From a bacterium (GTDB lineage Bacteria > Cyanobacteriota > Vampirovibrionia > Gastranaerophilales > Gastranaerophilaceae): a DNA stretch of 38,055 bases. Below the pieces are notes generated by a model. That model was not told the origin of the DNA. It did no database searches and saw only the letters and a program-made list of their open reading frames with translations. The stretch spans positions 1 through 38,055 of the forward strand of contig JAFVAR010000044.1 of assembly GCA_017480425.1 (NCBI GenBank). The letters run 5' to 3'. The translations under genes and the position numbers were made by a program. Below are positions 1 through 7,900 of the stretch, piece by piece (within the stretch, counting starts at the first letter, position 1; each line of letters opens with the position of its first letter).

Positions 1-43
1 ATGTGGTTATCCATTAAACTGCGTGTTTTCTCTTCTTCTTTTG

Positions 44-96
44 CTTCATTTTCTTCTTCTCTTTACCTCGCAATTAAAGAGAAGAAGAAAATGAAG
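44..96. repeat. 22-bp perfect inverted repeat
   Basis: Arms 44-65 and 75-96 are perfectly complementary over 22 bp, with a 9-nt loop (66-74). One arm is almost purely pyrimidine and the other almost purely purine. It lies beyond the 3' end of the minus-strand M15 peptidase gene. It may form a long RNA hairpin that stabilises or terminates transcripts, but no U-run follows it directly. Confidence 0.8.
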
Positions 97-112
97 TCTA
101 TTTTGAAATTTA

Positions 113-142
113 AATACAACAAAATATACATTTTGTTGTATT
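113..142 (-). terminator. 13-bp hairpin just after the M15 gene
   Basis: Arms 113-125 and 130-142 are perfectly complementary with a 4-nt loop. The hairpin starts 2 nt past the stop codon of the minus-strand peptidase gene. The stem is AT-rich and lacks a clear U-tract, so its role as an intrinsic terminator or 3' stabiliser is inferred from position. Confidence 0.5.
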
Positions 143-144
143 CA

Positions 145-1635
145 CTAAGTTAAATCTTTGTAACCTGCAAATTTTCTTGCATTGTAGAATGTACGTTTTG
201 AATCTGCATCACCTACATACCTCCAATGCCAAGCTTCTTCCATTACACCTTGCGCATTATTTTTACCAAATGATTGTTCAAAACCGTATTCTTTTGCATG
301 CACTTTTAACCACTCATATGCTCTCTTTAATTTTTTATCAGATAACCAGTCCTTATTATTTCTGCTCCTGTTACCATCAATCGTAATATCACATGCATAC
401 CCTGTATGATGCTCTGTATACCCCATAGGTGCAACAGCTTTTATTCTATGCGGTAAATTTGATATAGTATATGGATCACTTTTATTCTGCTTTAAACTTT
501 GAAGTTGTTGAGCACGACTTCTGTAAGCAGTAGTATAGCTCAATGTGTATCCAAGATCCTTCTTCATTGCAGCTGCCATTTTATTAAATGCGACTTTTGC
601 GTTTGATTTTAGTCCACCGCCCAATTTTGCATCAGCATACTTAAAATGTATTATACCGTTCATTTTTACATAATCACCCGTATACGTACCGTCAAAGACT
701 TTTTGATAATCTCGCTGCGGTGTATCTGAATATGCTTGAGTCGTAGCTGTAGTTTTAGACTTAGTATCTTCTGTCTTTCTATCCGCTACAGGAGCATGTG
801 AAGTTTTAACAATTTCTTTTCCTTTTTCAGTACTTGCAGGAGCTATATCAAAGTGCCAAGGTTCCCTTGTAAAGTTTTTAAAATTACCTCCCCAGCGCAT
901 ACCAATACTTGTGGCGTATTTACCAAGTTCGTCTAATTTAGGTCCTCTTGATGCTCCGTCTATTCGGACATCCACTGCACAACCTCTCAGATGTCTTGAC
1001 GTATTGCCTTTTGCAGCAGGAGCACCGTTTGCAATCAGTCCGTTTTGCTGGCTTTGTGTTCTAAAACAGCTCGCTTTACCATTCATAGTGAGTTTCCAAC
1101 CTTTATTATTTGCATACACAAACAACTTTTCTACTTTTCTCTGCATTTCAGGACGCAGTTTCTTTACGTTTGCAACACTATCTCCCATAATGCTGTAATT
1201 TACATCACTCAATGTAACAGAAGTTCCGTCTGCAACATTCTGTCCTTCACCGCTTCTGACTTTATAGCTTGTTTCAAGAGGCTTAAACGGCTTCATTTTT
1301 AACGGATTAGAGTTTCTGTTACCAAATAATCCGTTTTGCATAAATGGGACTGACATAGGCATAAAATTAAATAACGAAGATGTGTAATTTGCGCCTCTGA
1401 CAAAAACATCCTGTTTAAAATTACCTGCAAAAGGAAAACTCAGATAATTGCAACTACTAAAAGTCGGCCAATTTTGGTTATTAAAAAGAGGTGCGCAATT
1501 AAAACCTAAATTCGCCCAATTCCACACAGTTCCGACACCACAAGTATTTCCAAACCAACCGGCATTGGATAGAAATGGCATAAACCATCCCGTATTAAAA
1601 AAATTTCTATTGTTGTTGCAACATAATATACTCAT
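145..1635 (-). CDS. tandem M15-family peptidase (two D,D-carboxypeptidase-like domains)
   Basis: This 496-aa protein carries two zinc peptidase domains of the M15 (VanX/VanY, D-alanyl-D-alanine or L,D peptidase) type, predicted to cut peptidoglycan peptides. The first spans roughly residues 140-270, with ligands H215 and D222 in an SxHxxGxAxD motif and H261 in PWHF. The second spans roughly 320-480, with H409, D416 (TxHxxGxAxD) and H470 (AWHW). A Thr/Lys-rich linker of about 40 residues joins them. The first 120 residues are unusual: rich in Asn, Phe, Trp, Cys and Gly, with no Sec signal peptide, lipobox or transmembrane helix. The start is supported by an AAGAGG ribosome site. A -10-like TATACT or TATATA lies just upstream. 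The family call is secure; substrate and route to the wall are unknown. Confidence 0.85.
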   Translation of the reverse strand: MSILCCNNNRNFFNTGWFMPFLSNAGWFGNTCGVGTVWNWANLGFNCAPLFNNQNWPTFSSCNYLSFPFAGNFKQDVFVRGANYTSSLFNFMPMSVPFMQNGLFGNRNSNPLKMKPFKPLETSYKVRSGEGQNVADGTSVTLSDVNYSIMGDSVANVKKLRPEMQRKVEKLFVYANNKGWKLTMNGKASCFRTQSQQNGLIANGAPAAKGNTSRHLRGCAVDVRIDGASRGPKLDELGKYATSIGMRWGGNFKNFTREPWHFDIAPASTEKGKEIVKTSHAPVADRKTEDTKSKTTATTQAYSDTPQRDYQKVFDGTYTGDYVKMNGIIHFKYADAKLGGGLKSNAKVAFNKMAAAMKKDLGYTLSYTTAYRSRAQQLQSLKQNKSDPYTISNLPHRIKAVAPMGYTEHHTGYACDITIDGNRSRNNKDWLSDKKLKRAYEWLKVHAKEYGFEQSFGKNNAQGVMEEAWHWRYVGDADSKRTFYNARKFAGYKDLT

Positions 1636-1779
1636 AGCGCCTCTTATATATAAAAAGTATACAAAAGAAACAAAATTGCCCTTTTTTAGTAAATCATATT
1701 ACAAATCTTTACAATAAAAATGTTTTTATAATTTATTTAATGTAAGCAAAACAACCATTTTCAACTTTTAACAACTTCA

Positions 1780-2967
1780 TTACTTTAACCTTGTAGCTTC
1801 TTTTAATAATCCTCTTGCATTTAATCCATCAAGGATTCTAAAATTAAGCAAGTTTCTGTAATTTCTCATGCCGGGTGCGAAAGAAGAAACTATTTTTTCT
1901 GATGACTGTTTTATTAAATCCTCTACTTTCTTCATATCCTTAATTAAACCTGTCTTAAATCTATCCGGTCTGTATACTGTCCACATTTCATACGGATAGT
2001 ATGTAGAACGGCATTCATTTGCATTTTGATTATACAACATTTGATAAAAAACACCTCTTGGCATACTATAGAATGTTGTAGGCATATTTCTGTAATACGG
2101 ATCCAACTTCGGAGGATGTGAAACAAATGGTGTATCTATTTCTTCTTCCGAATCATAAAAAACATCTTCCAAATACTCCATTGAGCCAATGCATACAAGC
2201 TTTATTGACTTAGACAAGCGTTCTGTCAGTCCTAACTCCTCTGACCACTCAGATAATAAATCTAAAAACGATGTAACACCTTTTCCTGATGATATATAAT
2301 CTGTTAATATTGTTGGTTTTCCTGTCTTTTCATAATTTTCAACCAAAGATTTCGGATCAACTCCGCAATCACTTAAATATTTTCTGTATGCTTTTATTTG
2401 TTCCGGAGAAGGTACATATGTTTTGTTTTTATGCATTCCTGAATACCCTCCTGATAAAGGGTTATAATAGAACCAAGAACCGGAAAACGCTACAAATTTA
2501 TACCCCGGAATTCCGTCTTTCATCCAACAAGACGCATTTAAAAACCATTTGGGACTTCGACCTAAACAAATAATTTGATGGTCCTTATATTGATTATAAA
2601 TTGATGAAATTTTTATAAAATCATCCATATCTTTTTCCCTATAAAGAGGAATCTTAGGATAATCTTGATCTACTAACTGAGACTTATCTACCATTTGATC
2701 AAATATTTGAATTTTCTTTCTATAGAAATTCTTTTTAGTCTCTGACATAGCACAATAATCTTCATACTCTATATCAGGAACACTTCTGAGTTTATGAGCA
2801 TCATCTGCAAAGCCCGTAAATGAAACATTATAATTACAAGGGTATCTGAATTTTTCTATTGCAGATTGTGAGAATTCCGCATTATTCTTAATTTTGATGT
2901 TATTTTGCAAATTTTGCTGTTTATAGTTATAATAAAATCCTTTTGGTTCTATCGACAATACTTTCAT
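1780..2967 (-). CDS. hypothetical protein, N-terminal F-T-G tag, possible PRTase-like motif
   Basis: I do not recognise this 395-aa protein with certainty. It starts MKVLSI and has a short VSFTGF motif at residues 48-53, resembling the tag on other hypothetical proteins here. The middle contains GRSPKW (136-141) and then a hydrophobic strand with LTDYISSGKG (221-230) followed by a Ser/Phe/Leu helix. That pairing recalls a diverged phosphoribosyltransferase nucleotide-binding loop, but this is weak inference. No signal peptide or transmembrane helix is visible. The start has TAGGA 9 nt upstream. The preceding minus-strand gene ends in a terminator at 2998-3032, so this is probably its own transcription unit. 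Confidence 0.75.
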   Translation of the reverse strand: MKVLSIEPKGFYYNYKQQNLQNNIKIKNNAEFSQSAIEKFRYPCNYNVSFTGFADDAHKLRSVPDIEYEDYCAMSETKKNFYRKKIQIFDQMVDKSQLVDQDYPKIPLYREKDMDDFIKISSIYNQYKDHQIICLGRSPKWFLNASCWMKDGIPGYKFVAFSGSWFYYNPLSGGYSGMHKNKTYVPSPEQIKAYRKYLSDCGVDPKSLVENYEKTGKPTILTDYISSGKGVTSFLDLLSEWSEELGLTERLSKSIKLVCIGSMEYLEDVFYDSEEEIDTPFVSHPPKLDPYYRNMPTTFYSMPRGVFYQMLYNQNANECRSTYYPYEMWTVYRPDRFKTGLIKDMKKVEDLIKQSSEKIVSSFAPGMRNYRNLLNFRILDGLNARGLLKEATRLK

Positions 2968-2997
2968 AAATCATATTCCTATTTTTGTACAATATAT

Positions 2998-3032
2998 AAA
3001 AACCGGTCAAAAAATTTTTTGCGCCGGTTTTT
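2998..3032 (-). terminator. rho-independent terminator of the acyl-CoA synthetase gene
   Basis: Arms AAAAACCGG (2998-3006) and CCGGTTTTT (3024-3032) pair around an inner AT-rich palindrome. On the minus strand the stem runs into a T-run. It sits 22 nt past the stop of the acyl-CoA synthetase gene and touches the promoter region of the next minus-strand gene. Confidence 0.7.
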
Positions 3033-3054
3033 ATTTATTTTTTCAGATTTCTTT

Positions 3055-4731
3055 TTATGACTTTATAAGTTCTTTAACTTCTTTTCTCTTAATCTTCCTA
3101 GTTGTAGTTCTTGGAAGAGCTTCCCGTCTTATTATTATATTGACAGGACGTTTATATGGAGTTAACCTTTGAAGTAAGGTTTTTATATCAGCCCTTATCA
3201 ACTTGTCTATTTCATCATCTGTATGGTCATTATACAAATACTCTTTTGGAACAACTACCGCTACAACTTCTTCGGTACCATCTTTTGCACCAAATGTTCT
3301 TGATGCACCAAATACACAAACTTCCGCTAAGTACTCACTTTTTTCCAGAACTGATTCAACTTCTTCCGGTAAGACCTTTTTACCACCGGATAGTACAATC
3401 ATATTCTTAATTCTGCCTGTTATATAAATGTGTCCGTTTTTACCTATTTTTGCAACATCACCAGTATGAAGCCATCCGTCTTTTTCCAATACTTGTGCAG
3501 TTAATTCAGGTTGATTGTGATACCCTTTCATAACCGCAGGACCTTTTAGCATCAATTCGCCGTTTGATGGGTCAATTTTTGCCTGCCAGCTCTTCAGCGG
3601 TCTTCCTACAGATGCTAAGTCTGTAACATTGTCATTATTAATCGAAACAACAGGGCTTGTTTCAGAAAGTCCATATCCCTGAAATACCATTATACCTATT
3701 CTGTTAAAGAATTTACCTACATGGACATCCAACGGAGCACCACCTGACAAACATCCTCTAAACTTACCGCCAAACTGTCTGTGAATATCTCTGAACATAA
3801 GTTTTTTTATACAATAAAATGGTACAAACTTTGCTAAGAAATACTTAAGTTCAAACCACCTTTTTCTAAAGAAAGAATAATTTTTCATAACATCACTTTC
3901 AAGTGTTGTTTTTAAAAGCTTTAAAAAGGCAGGAACAACTATCATAAATTCAATTTGCCTGTCTCGCATCATTTTCATGATATCTTTTGGTTTAAGGCTC
4001 TGTGTATAATAAACAGAATAGCCATAGTTTAAAAATGATGAAAAACCTACTTTCATTTCAAAAAGATGATTCATAGGCAGAATTGATAAAATCGAAATTC
4101 CTTTTCTTGGAAGAATTTTATCAAAAGCTTCTTTTATATCAACTAACTGAGATGTTATATTTTTAAAACATATTTCTACACCTTTGGGAGCACCTGTTGT
4201 ACCTGATGTATAAATAACAAATGCTGTCGCTTTAGCTCCTCTGACTCTCCATTTTGCATCATATTTATCCGGAAGTTCATAAATATTTTTGTAACCTTCA
4301 TTTTGAGAATTCTCATCCAAAACAAGAATAGTTTTAAGTGAAGGAAGTTCTTCTTTTAGCATTAATGCTTTTTCCAAATAATTTTGAGATACTAACATTA
4401 TAGTAGGCTGACAGTCTAATAGAATTGATTTCAGCTCATATTTTGTTAACTTTATATCCAGAGGAACGCTTACAGTACCTGCAAGAATAGATGCAAATAC
4501 ACAAACTCCGTATTCCGGTTTTGATTCCGATAGAATTGCGACTTTGTCACCTTTTTCTACTTTAAGTTCCTCTATCATGTAAGTTGCAAGTTTTCTGGAT
4601 AAAAGACTTACTCCCTTATATGTGAACTCTCTCCATCCATATTTGCTTCTCATCCCTAAAGCAACTCTGTCTTCGTAGTCTCCAGTCTTATTTTCTAATA
4701 TCGATAAAATATGTCTTTTTTGTTTTTCCAT
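3055..4731 (-). CDS. AMP-forming acyl-CoA synthetase (long-chain fatty acid ligase type)
   Basis: This 558-aa enzyme belongs to the ANL adenylate-forming superfamily and most resembles long-chain fatty-acid:CoA (or ACP) ligases. Visible motifs in order are the P-loop-like YTSGTTGAPKG, the adenylate-binding YGLSETSP, the GWLHTGDV segment whose Asp binds ribose, and the hinge GRIKNMIVLSGGKK leading to the small C-terminal domain, which carries the late catalytic Lys region (TTRKIKR). The length is normal for the family and there is no signal peptide. AAGGTG precedes the ATG. It probably activates fatty acids for membrane lipid synthesis or recycling; the substrate chain length cannot be read from sequence. 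It is flanked by a divergent plus-strand gene upstream and a terminator downstream. Confidence 0.9.
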   Translation of the reverse strand: MEKQKRHILSILENKTGDYEDRVALGMRSKYGWREFTYKGVSLLSRKLATYMIEELKVEKGDKVAILSESKPEYGVCVFASILAGTVSVPLDIKLTKYELKSILLDCQPTIMLVSQNYLEKALMLKEELPSLKTILVLDENSQNEGYKNIYELPDKYDAKWRVRGAKATAFVIYTSGTTGAPKGVEICFKNITSQLVDIKEAFDKILPRKGISILSILPMNHLFEMKVGFSSFLNYGYSVYYTQSLKPKDIMKMMRDRQIEFMIVVPAFLKLLKTTLESDVMKNYSFFRKRWFELKYFLAKFVPFYCIKKLMFRDIHRQFGGKFRGCLSGGAPLDVHVGKFFNRIGIMVFQGYGLSETSPVVSINNDNVTDLASVGRPLKSWQAKIDPSNGELMLKGPAVMKGYHNQPELTAQVLEKDGWLHTGDVAKIGKNGHIYITGRIKNMIVLSGGKKVLPEEVESVLEKSEYLAEVCVFGASRTFGAKDGTEEVVAVVVPKEYLYNDHTDDEIDKLIRADIKTLLQRLTPYKRPVNIIIRREALPRTTTRKIKRKEVKELIKS

Positions 4732-4853
4732 ATGTACACCTTAAATCTTATATAGCTCTTAAGCCATTTTACTTCATAAAAAACTCATTTGTCAAAGATA
4801 GCAAAAAAAAAATTTACGAGTTTTATAAATATATATAAGAGGAAGGATAAAAT

Positions 4854-5849
4854 ATGAATATTAACAGAATTGAACAAACAAACACGTTTAAGGGGTTTAA
4901 CATACAGCCTGAAGCAAGGAAAGTTGCAAAGAAAAAAATATTAGAAAAAGCTATTGCTCTGACTCAAGACACAAAATATGTACACTTGGACATAGTAGGA
5001 AGAGATGCCGTACCGGTTATTAGGACCCCCGAAGGCAGATTTGCAGGTACTTTTAGTAATATTGCAATGAAAAATGGCATGCTTCTTGGAGTTCACCCTA
5101 AACAACAAATACCTGCCAGCATAAGAAGAACCGATGTAACAATTGACGCATATAAAGTTAGTATTGATGATATCATGGAACATGATTTTAATTATCTAGA
5201 AAAGAGCGCCGAACAGTACGGAGTTTTTAAGCCAATCGAAATAGTACATGATTCAAAAGATGCACAAATAAATACATTCAGAAGACTCAGAAGAACCGGA
5301 AATGTTTATGAACGTGCCGCAATTATTGTAAAAACTCTGGATGCATTAGTCCAGCAAGCACTCGGTGCAACAAAAGAAAAAATTCAGGAAGATCCTAATT
5401 TTAGACCTTTTGAAGTAATAGATGTTGATTTTGAAACACTGGGTAAAAAATTTAATTATAAAAGACTAATGCATATTTTATCCGGAAACCGCACAGTAAC
5501 TATGGGTATATCCGGACAAGAGGCAGTTCCTTATATAGAAACTCCATATGAACGATTTATAGATGACTGCAAAGTTAAATTGCCTAATCCTATTTATGAC
5601 CAAACAAATACTTTATTCGTTAAAACAAAATGGGGCGAAAACAATAGTTTATTAAGATACAAAGACGGACACCAAACAAAAAATAAAGTTAAAAATCAAG
5701 GAAGTAACCATATATTTAAAATTCGTTTTGAGACAGAAGAAGATGCTAAAGCCGCTTATATTCAAATATCAAATGCAAGAAATAAATACGAACGCATGGC
5801 TTTGTTAGCAAAATATATGGACCAAACCGGTTTTGGAAGAACAATATAA
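4854..5849 (+). CDS. hypothetical protein with internal duplication and N-terminal TFKGF tag
   Basis: I do not recognise the family of this 331-aa protein. It opens MNINRIEQTN followed by TFKGF (11-15), the N-terminal tag shared with other hypothetical proteins in this window. It contains an internal duplication: G-x-x-A-V-P-x-I-x-T-P-x-x-R-F occurs at 49-63 and again at 221-235, and a YER-(A/M)-A-(helix)-K-x-(L/M)-D segment occurs at about 152-163 and 312-323. The two halves are therefore probably copies of one domain. It has no signal peptide, transmembrane helix or known catalytic motif. AAGAGGAAGG gives a strong ribosome site. Upstream lies GAGTTTTATAAA (4818-4829), also found before the gene at 21268. 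The gene ends at a bidirectional terminator shared with tcdA. Confidence 0.8.
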   Translation: MNINRIEQTNTFKGFNIQPEARKVAKKKILEKAIALTQDTKYVHLDIVGRDAVPVIRTPEGRFAGTFSNIAMKNGMLLGVHPKQQIPASIRRTDVTIDAYKVSIDDIMEHDFNYLEKSAEQYGVFKPIEIVHDSKDAQINTFRRLRRTGNVYERAAIIVKTLDALVQQALGATKEKIQEDPNFRPFEVIDVDFETLGKKFNYKRLMHILSGNRTVTMGISGQEAVPYIETPYERFIDDCKVKLPNPIYDQTNTLFVKTKWGENNSLLRYKDGHQTKNKVKNQGSNHIFKIRFETEEDAKAAYIQISNARNKYERMALLAKYMDQTGFGRTI

Positions 5850-5868
5850 TTCAGAAATATATTAATAA

Positions 5869-5892
5869 AAAGAACCCTTAATAGGGTTCTTT
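5869..5892. terminator. bidirectional intrinsic terminator
   Basis: A 9-bp stem AAAGAACCC / GGGTTCTTT with a 6-nt loop has T-runs on both strands. It lies between convergent genes and can terminate both the 4854 gene (plus) and tcdA (minus); it abuts the tcdA stop codon. Confidence 0.85.
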
Positions 5893-6600
5893 TTATTGTA
5901 TTAAATCTCTTACAACTTCACCTGCAATAATTAATCCTACCGCCGGCGGAACAAAGGCATTGCTTCCCGGAATTGAACGTTTTCCGTTTCTCTCTTCACT
6001 GCATATTTGAGGTTTCAATGGAACTTCCTTCGAGTAAACGACTTTTACTTTTGTTATTCTTCGCTTTTTAAGCTCCTGCCGAATTACTTTTGCAAGCGGA
6101 CATACTGATGTCTTTGAGATGTCTGCAACTTCAAATAGTTCCGGATGCATCTTATTACCTGCTCCCATTGAAGAAATTACAGGAACACCAGCTTTTTTTG
6201 CACGTTCAATAATTTCTAACTTTCCGACTACAGTATCTATTGCATCAACTACATAATCGTAGGCAGAAAAGTCGATTTCATTTGAGGTTTCAGGAGTAAA
6301 AAACATTCTGTACTTTTGGACTTTTACTTCGGGGTTAATTTCAAGAATCCGCTCCTCCGCAACATCAACTTTATACTTTCCGATAGTTTTTTGTGTTGCA
6401 ATAATCTGACGGTTTAGATTTGTAAGACAAACTTTATCATCGTCAATTAAATCAATTGCACCAAGTCCACTCCTTACAAGCGCCTCTACGACATAGCCTC
6501 CGACGCCGCCTACTCCAAACACAGCAACACGAGACTTTGCGAGTTTGTCCAAACCGCTTTTACCGATTAACAATTCCGTCCGTGAAAATTGATTAAGCAT
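5893..6600 (-). CDS. tcdA: tRNA threonylcarbamoyladenosine dehydratase (TcdA/CsdL, ThiF/E1-like)
   Basis: This is a 235-aa E1-like enzyme. TcdA uses ATP to cyclise t6A37 of ANN-decoding tRNAs into ct6A. The Rossmann nucleotide motif GVGGVGGYVVEALVRSG is near residue 30, followed by DDDKVCLTNLNRQ, the conserved segment of the ThiF/MoeB/TcdA group. The C-terminal half has the GAGNKMHPE and SVCPLAKVIR segments typical of TcdA rather than ThiF or MoeB. There is no rhodanese domain. It is the last gene of the minus-strand run from scpA, 35 nt after secG. No strong Shine-Dalgarno is visible before this ATG, so coupling to secG is likely. MoeB/ThiF-like activity is a less likely alternative. Confidence 0.88.
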   Translation of the reverse strand: MLNQFSRTELLIGKSGLDKLAKSRVAVFGVGGVGGYVVEALVRSGLGAIDLIDDDKVCLTNLNRQIIATQKTIGKYKVDVAEERILEINPEVKVQKYRMFFTPETSNEIDFSAYDYVVDAIDTVVGKLEIIERAKKAGVPVISSMGAGNKMHPELFEVADISKTSVCPLAKVIRQELKKRRITKVKVVYSKEVPLKPQICSEERNGKRSIPGSNAFVPPAVGLIIAGEVVRDLIQ

Positions 6601-6635
6601 AATAACATATTATTTCACTTACTCTATAAGGAATA

Positions 6636-6860
6636 TTACTTAATTATTCCAAACCCGAGCAAAAATACACATACAACAAATACAAGCGACACAATGCCCG
6701 TAAGTTTGTTTAAACCTTTTTCAGCACTCTTTTGAGAAGTGAACATTTGAGCAGCACTACCTATCCCTGCAATTCCATCACCTTTCGGTGAATGCATTAA
6801 TACCAATACAATAAGTAATAGCGCTGATACAACCATTATTGACCAAACAATTCCTAACAT
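6636..6860 (-). CDS. secG: preprotein translocase subunit SecG
   Basis: This 74-aa inner-membrane protein has two hydrophobic segments (about 4-22 and 52-72) around a conserved cytoplasmic loop with the SPKGDGIAGIGSAAQMFTSQKSAEKGLNKLT pattern in parts, including the G-x-G-S-A and L-N-K-L-T blocks typical of SecG. It assists SecYE during Sec-dependent export. AAGGAG lies 6 nt before the ATG. Its first codons overlap the stop of the upstream Nudix-family gene by 7 nt, indicating translational coupling. Confidence 0.92.
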   Translation of the reverse strand: MLGIVWSIMVVSALLLIVLVLMHSPKGDGIAGIGSAAQMFTSQKSAEKGLNKLTGIVSLVFVVCVFLLGFGIIK

Positions 6861-7534
6861 TTTGTCTCCTTTTTAATAAAATGTGCACGTTTTGAATTAA
6901 GTTTAATATTATCAAACGTATATAATCTGGCCGGACGCTTTGAAGATGATTTTGAAAACTCATTCAATTCTCTGAGTCCGTCTGTTGTAATAACTTTTTT
7001 TCTGAAATTACGCTTATCAAGTTTCTTTTCCATTATCATCTCGTATGCTTTTTGCATTTCAGTTAATGTAAATTTCTGGTTCAAGAGTTGATAAGCAACC
7101 GGACACATTTCTAATCTTTCTCTTGTACGTTTCAACGAATATTCTATAATCTCCTTATGGTCAAATGCCAGCGGAGGTAAGTCAAAAACTTTGTGCCAAG
7201 CCAAATCATCCGTTGTTTCTACCTTAATATCTTCGGCTCTTATAAGGGCAAAGTATGCACAGGTTATTACTCTTGAGACAGGGTGCCTTAATGGGTCTCC
7301 AAACGTATACAATTGCTCTAAATAAATATTATCTACATTTGTTTTCTCTTTCAAAACCCTCATAGCTGCTTCGTCAAGATTCTCTGACATTCTGACGTAT
7401 CCGCCCGGAATTGCCCATTTATTCTTAAACGGCTCATTATTACGTTTTACCAACAATACTTTTAGAGCATCATCTATAATTGTCAAAATAACAATATCAA
7501 CTGTTATTTCGTGAGTCTTTATCTCATTGAACAT
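6854..7534 (-). CDS. NrtR-like Nudix-domain transcriptional regulator
   Basis: The frame stays open upstream to 7621, but the ATG at 7534 has the only good ribosome site (AGAGGTG) and gives the usual family N-terminus (MFNEIKTHEITVDIVIL), for 226 aa. Residues of about 10-135 are a Nudix fold beginning WAIPGGYV. The Nudix box is degenerate: it has E-x7-R-V-L-K-E-K in place of RExxEE, losing metal-binding glutamates. The C-terminal 80 residues fit a winged helix. Known NrtR proteins bind ADP-ribose without hydrolysing it and repress NAD biosynthesis or salvage genes; here no NAD gene is adjacent, so targets are unknown. It sits in the scpA-to-tcdA run and overlaps secG by 7 nt. A residual hydrolase is possible. 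Confidence 0.8.
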   Translation of the reverse strand: MFNEIKTHEITVDIVILTIIDDALKVLLVKRNNEPFKNKWAIPGGYVRMSENLDEAAMRVLKEKTNVDNIYLEQLYTFGDPLRHPVSRVITCAYFALIRAEDIKVETTDDLAWHKVFDLPPLAFDHKEIIEYSLKRTRERLEMCPVAYQLLNQKFTLTEMQKAYEMIMEKKLDKRNFRKKVITTDGLRELNEFSKSSSKRPARLYTFDNIKLNSKRAHFIKKETKC

Positions 7535-7637
7535 TTTCACCTCTGGAGTAAATTTTAGTACATTTGAGTTGTTTTTACCCCACATAAAGATTGTAATATA
7601 AAGATTATAAAAATGTAACAATAATAAGTGTAATTTG

Positions 7638-7877
7638 TTACAATTGTTTAGGGTCGTTTTCTGCTTTCTTTTCTGATTTCCATTTGTGATGATTGTATTC
7701 GACTTGTCCTAAATGAACAGCAGTCGCTGCAAGAGCAAACAATGCTGACGGCTTATGAATTTTCTTAATTGCTTTATTTTTAGAAATCCCGCTTATCATT
7801 GCAAGTGCATAACCTGCAACCGCAACATATCCGGTAGCTTTTGGATTTATATAATTGTTGATTTGAGATATTTTCAT
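7638..7877 (-). CDS. small hypothetical membrane protein
   Basis: A 79-aa protein of unknown function, beginning MKISQINNYINPKATGY. Two hydrophobic segments (about 15-30 and 44-60) are separated by a basic loop (KNKAIKKIHK). The tail is hydrophilic and Lys/His-rich. It is probably a small inner-membrane protein. The MKISQI start resembles the opening of other lineage-specific proteins here, but it lacks the later F-x-G motif. No Shine-Dalgarno is evident. It lies 23 nt after the matrixin-like gene in the same run. Confidence 0.65.
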   Translation of the reverse strand: MKISQINNYINPKATGYVAVAGYALAMISGISKNKAIKKIHKPSALFALAATAVHLGQVEYNHHKWKSEKKAENDPKQL

Positions 7878-7900
7878 AAATTTAAAATAACATGCATAAA

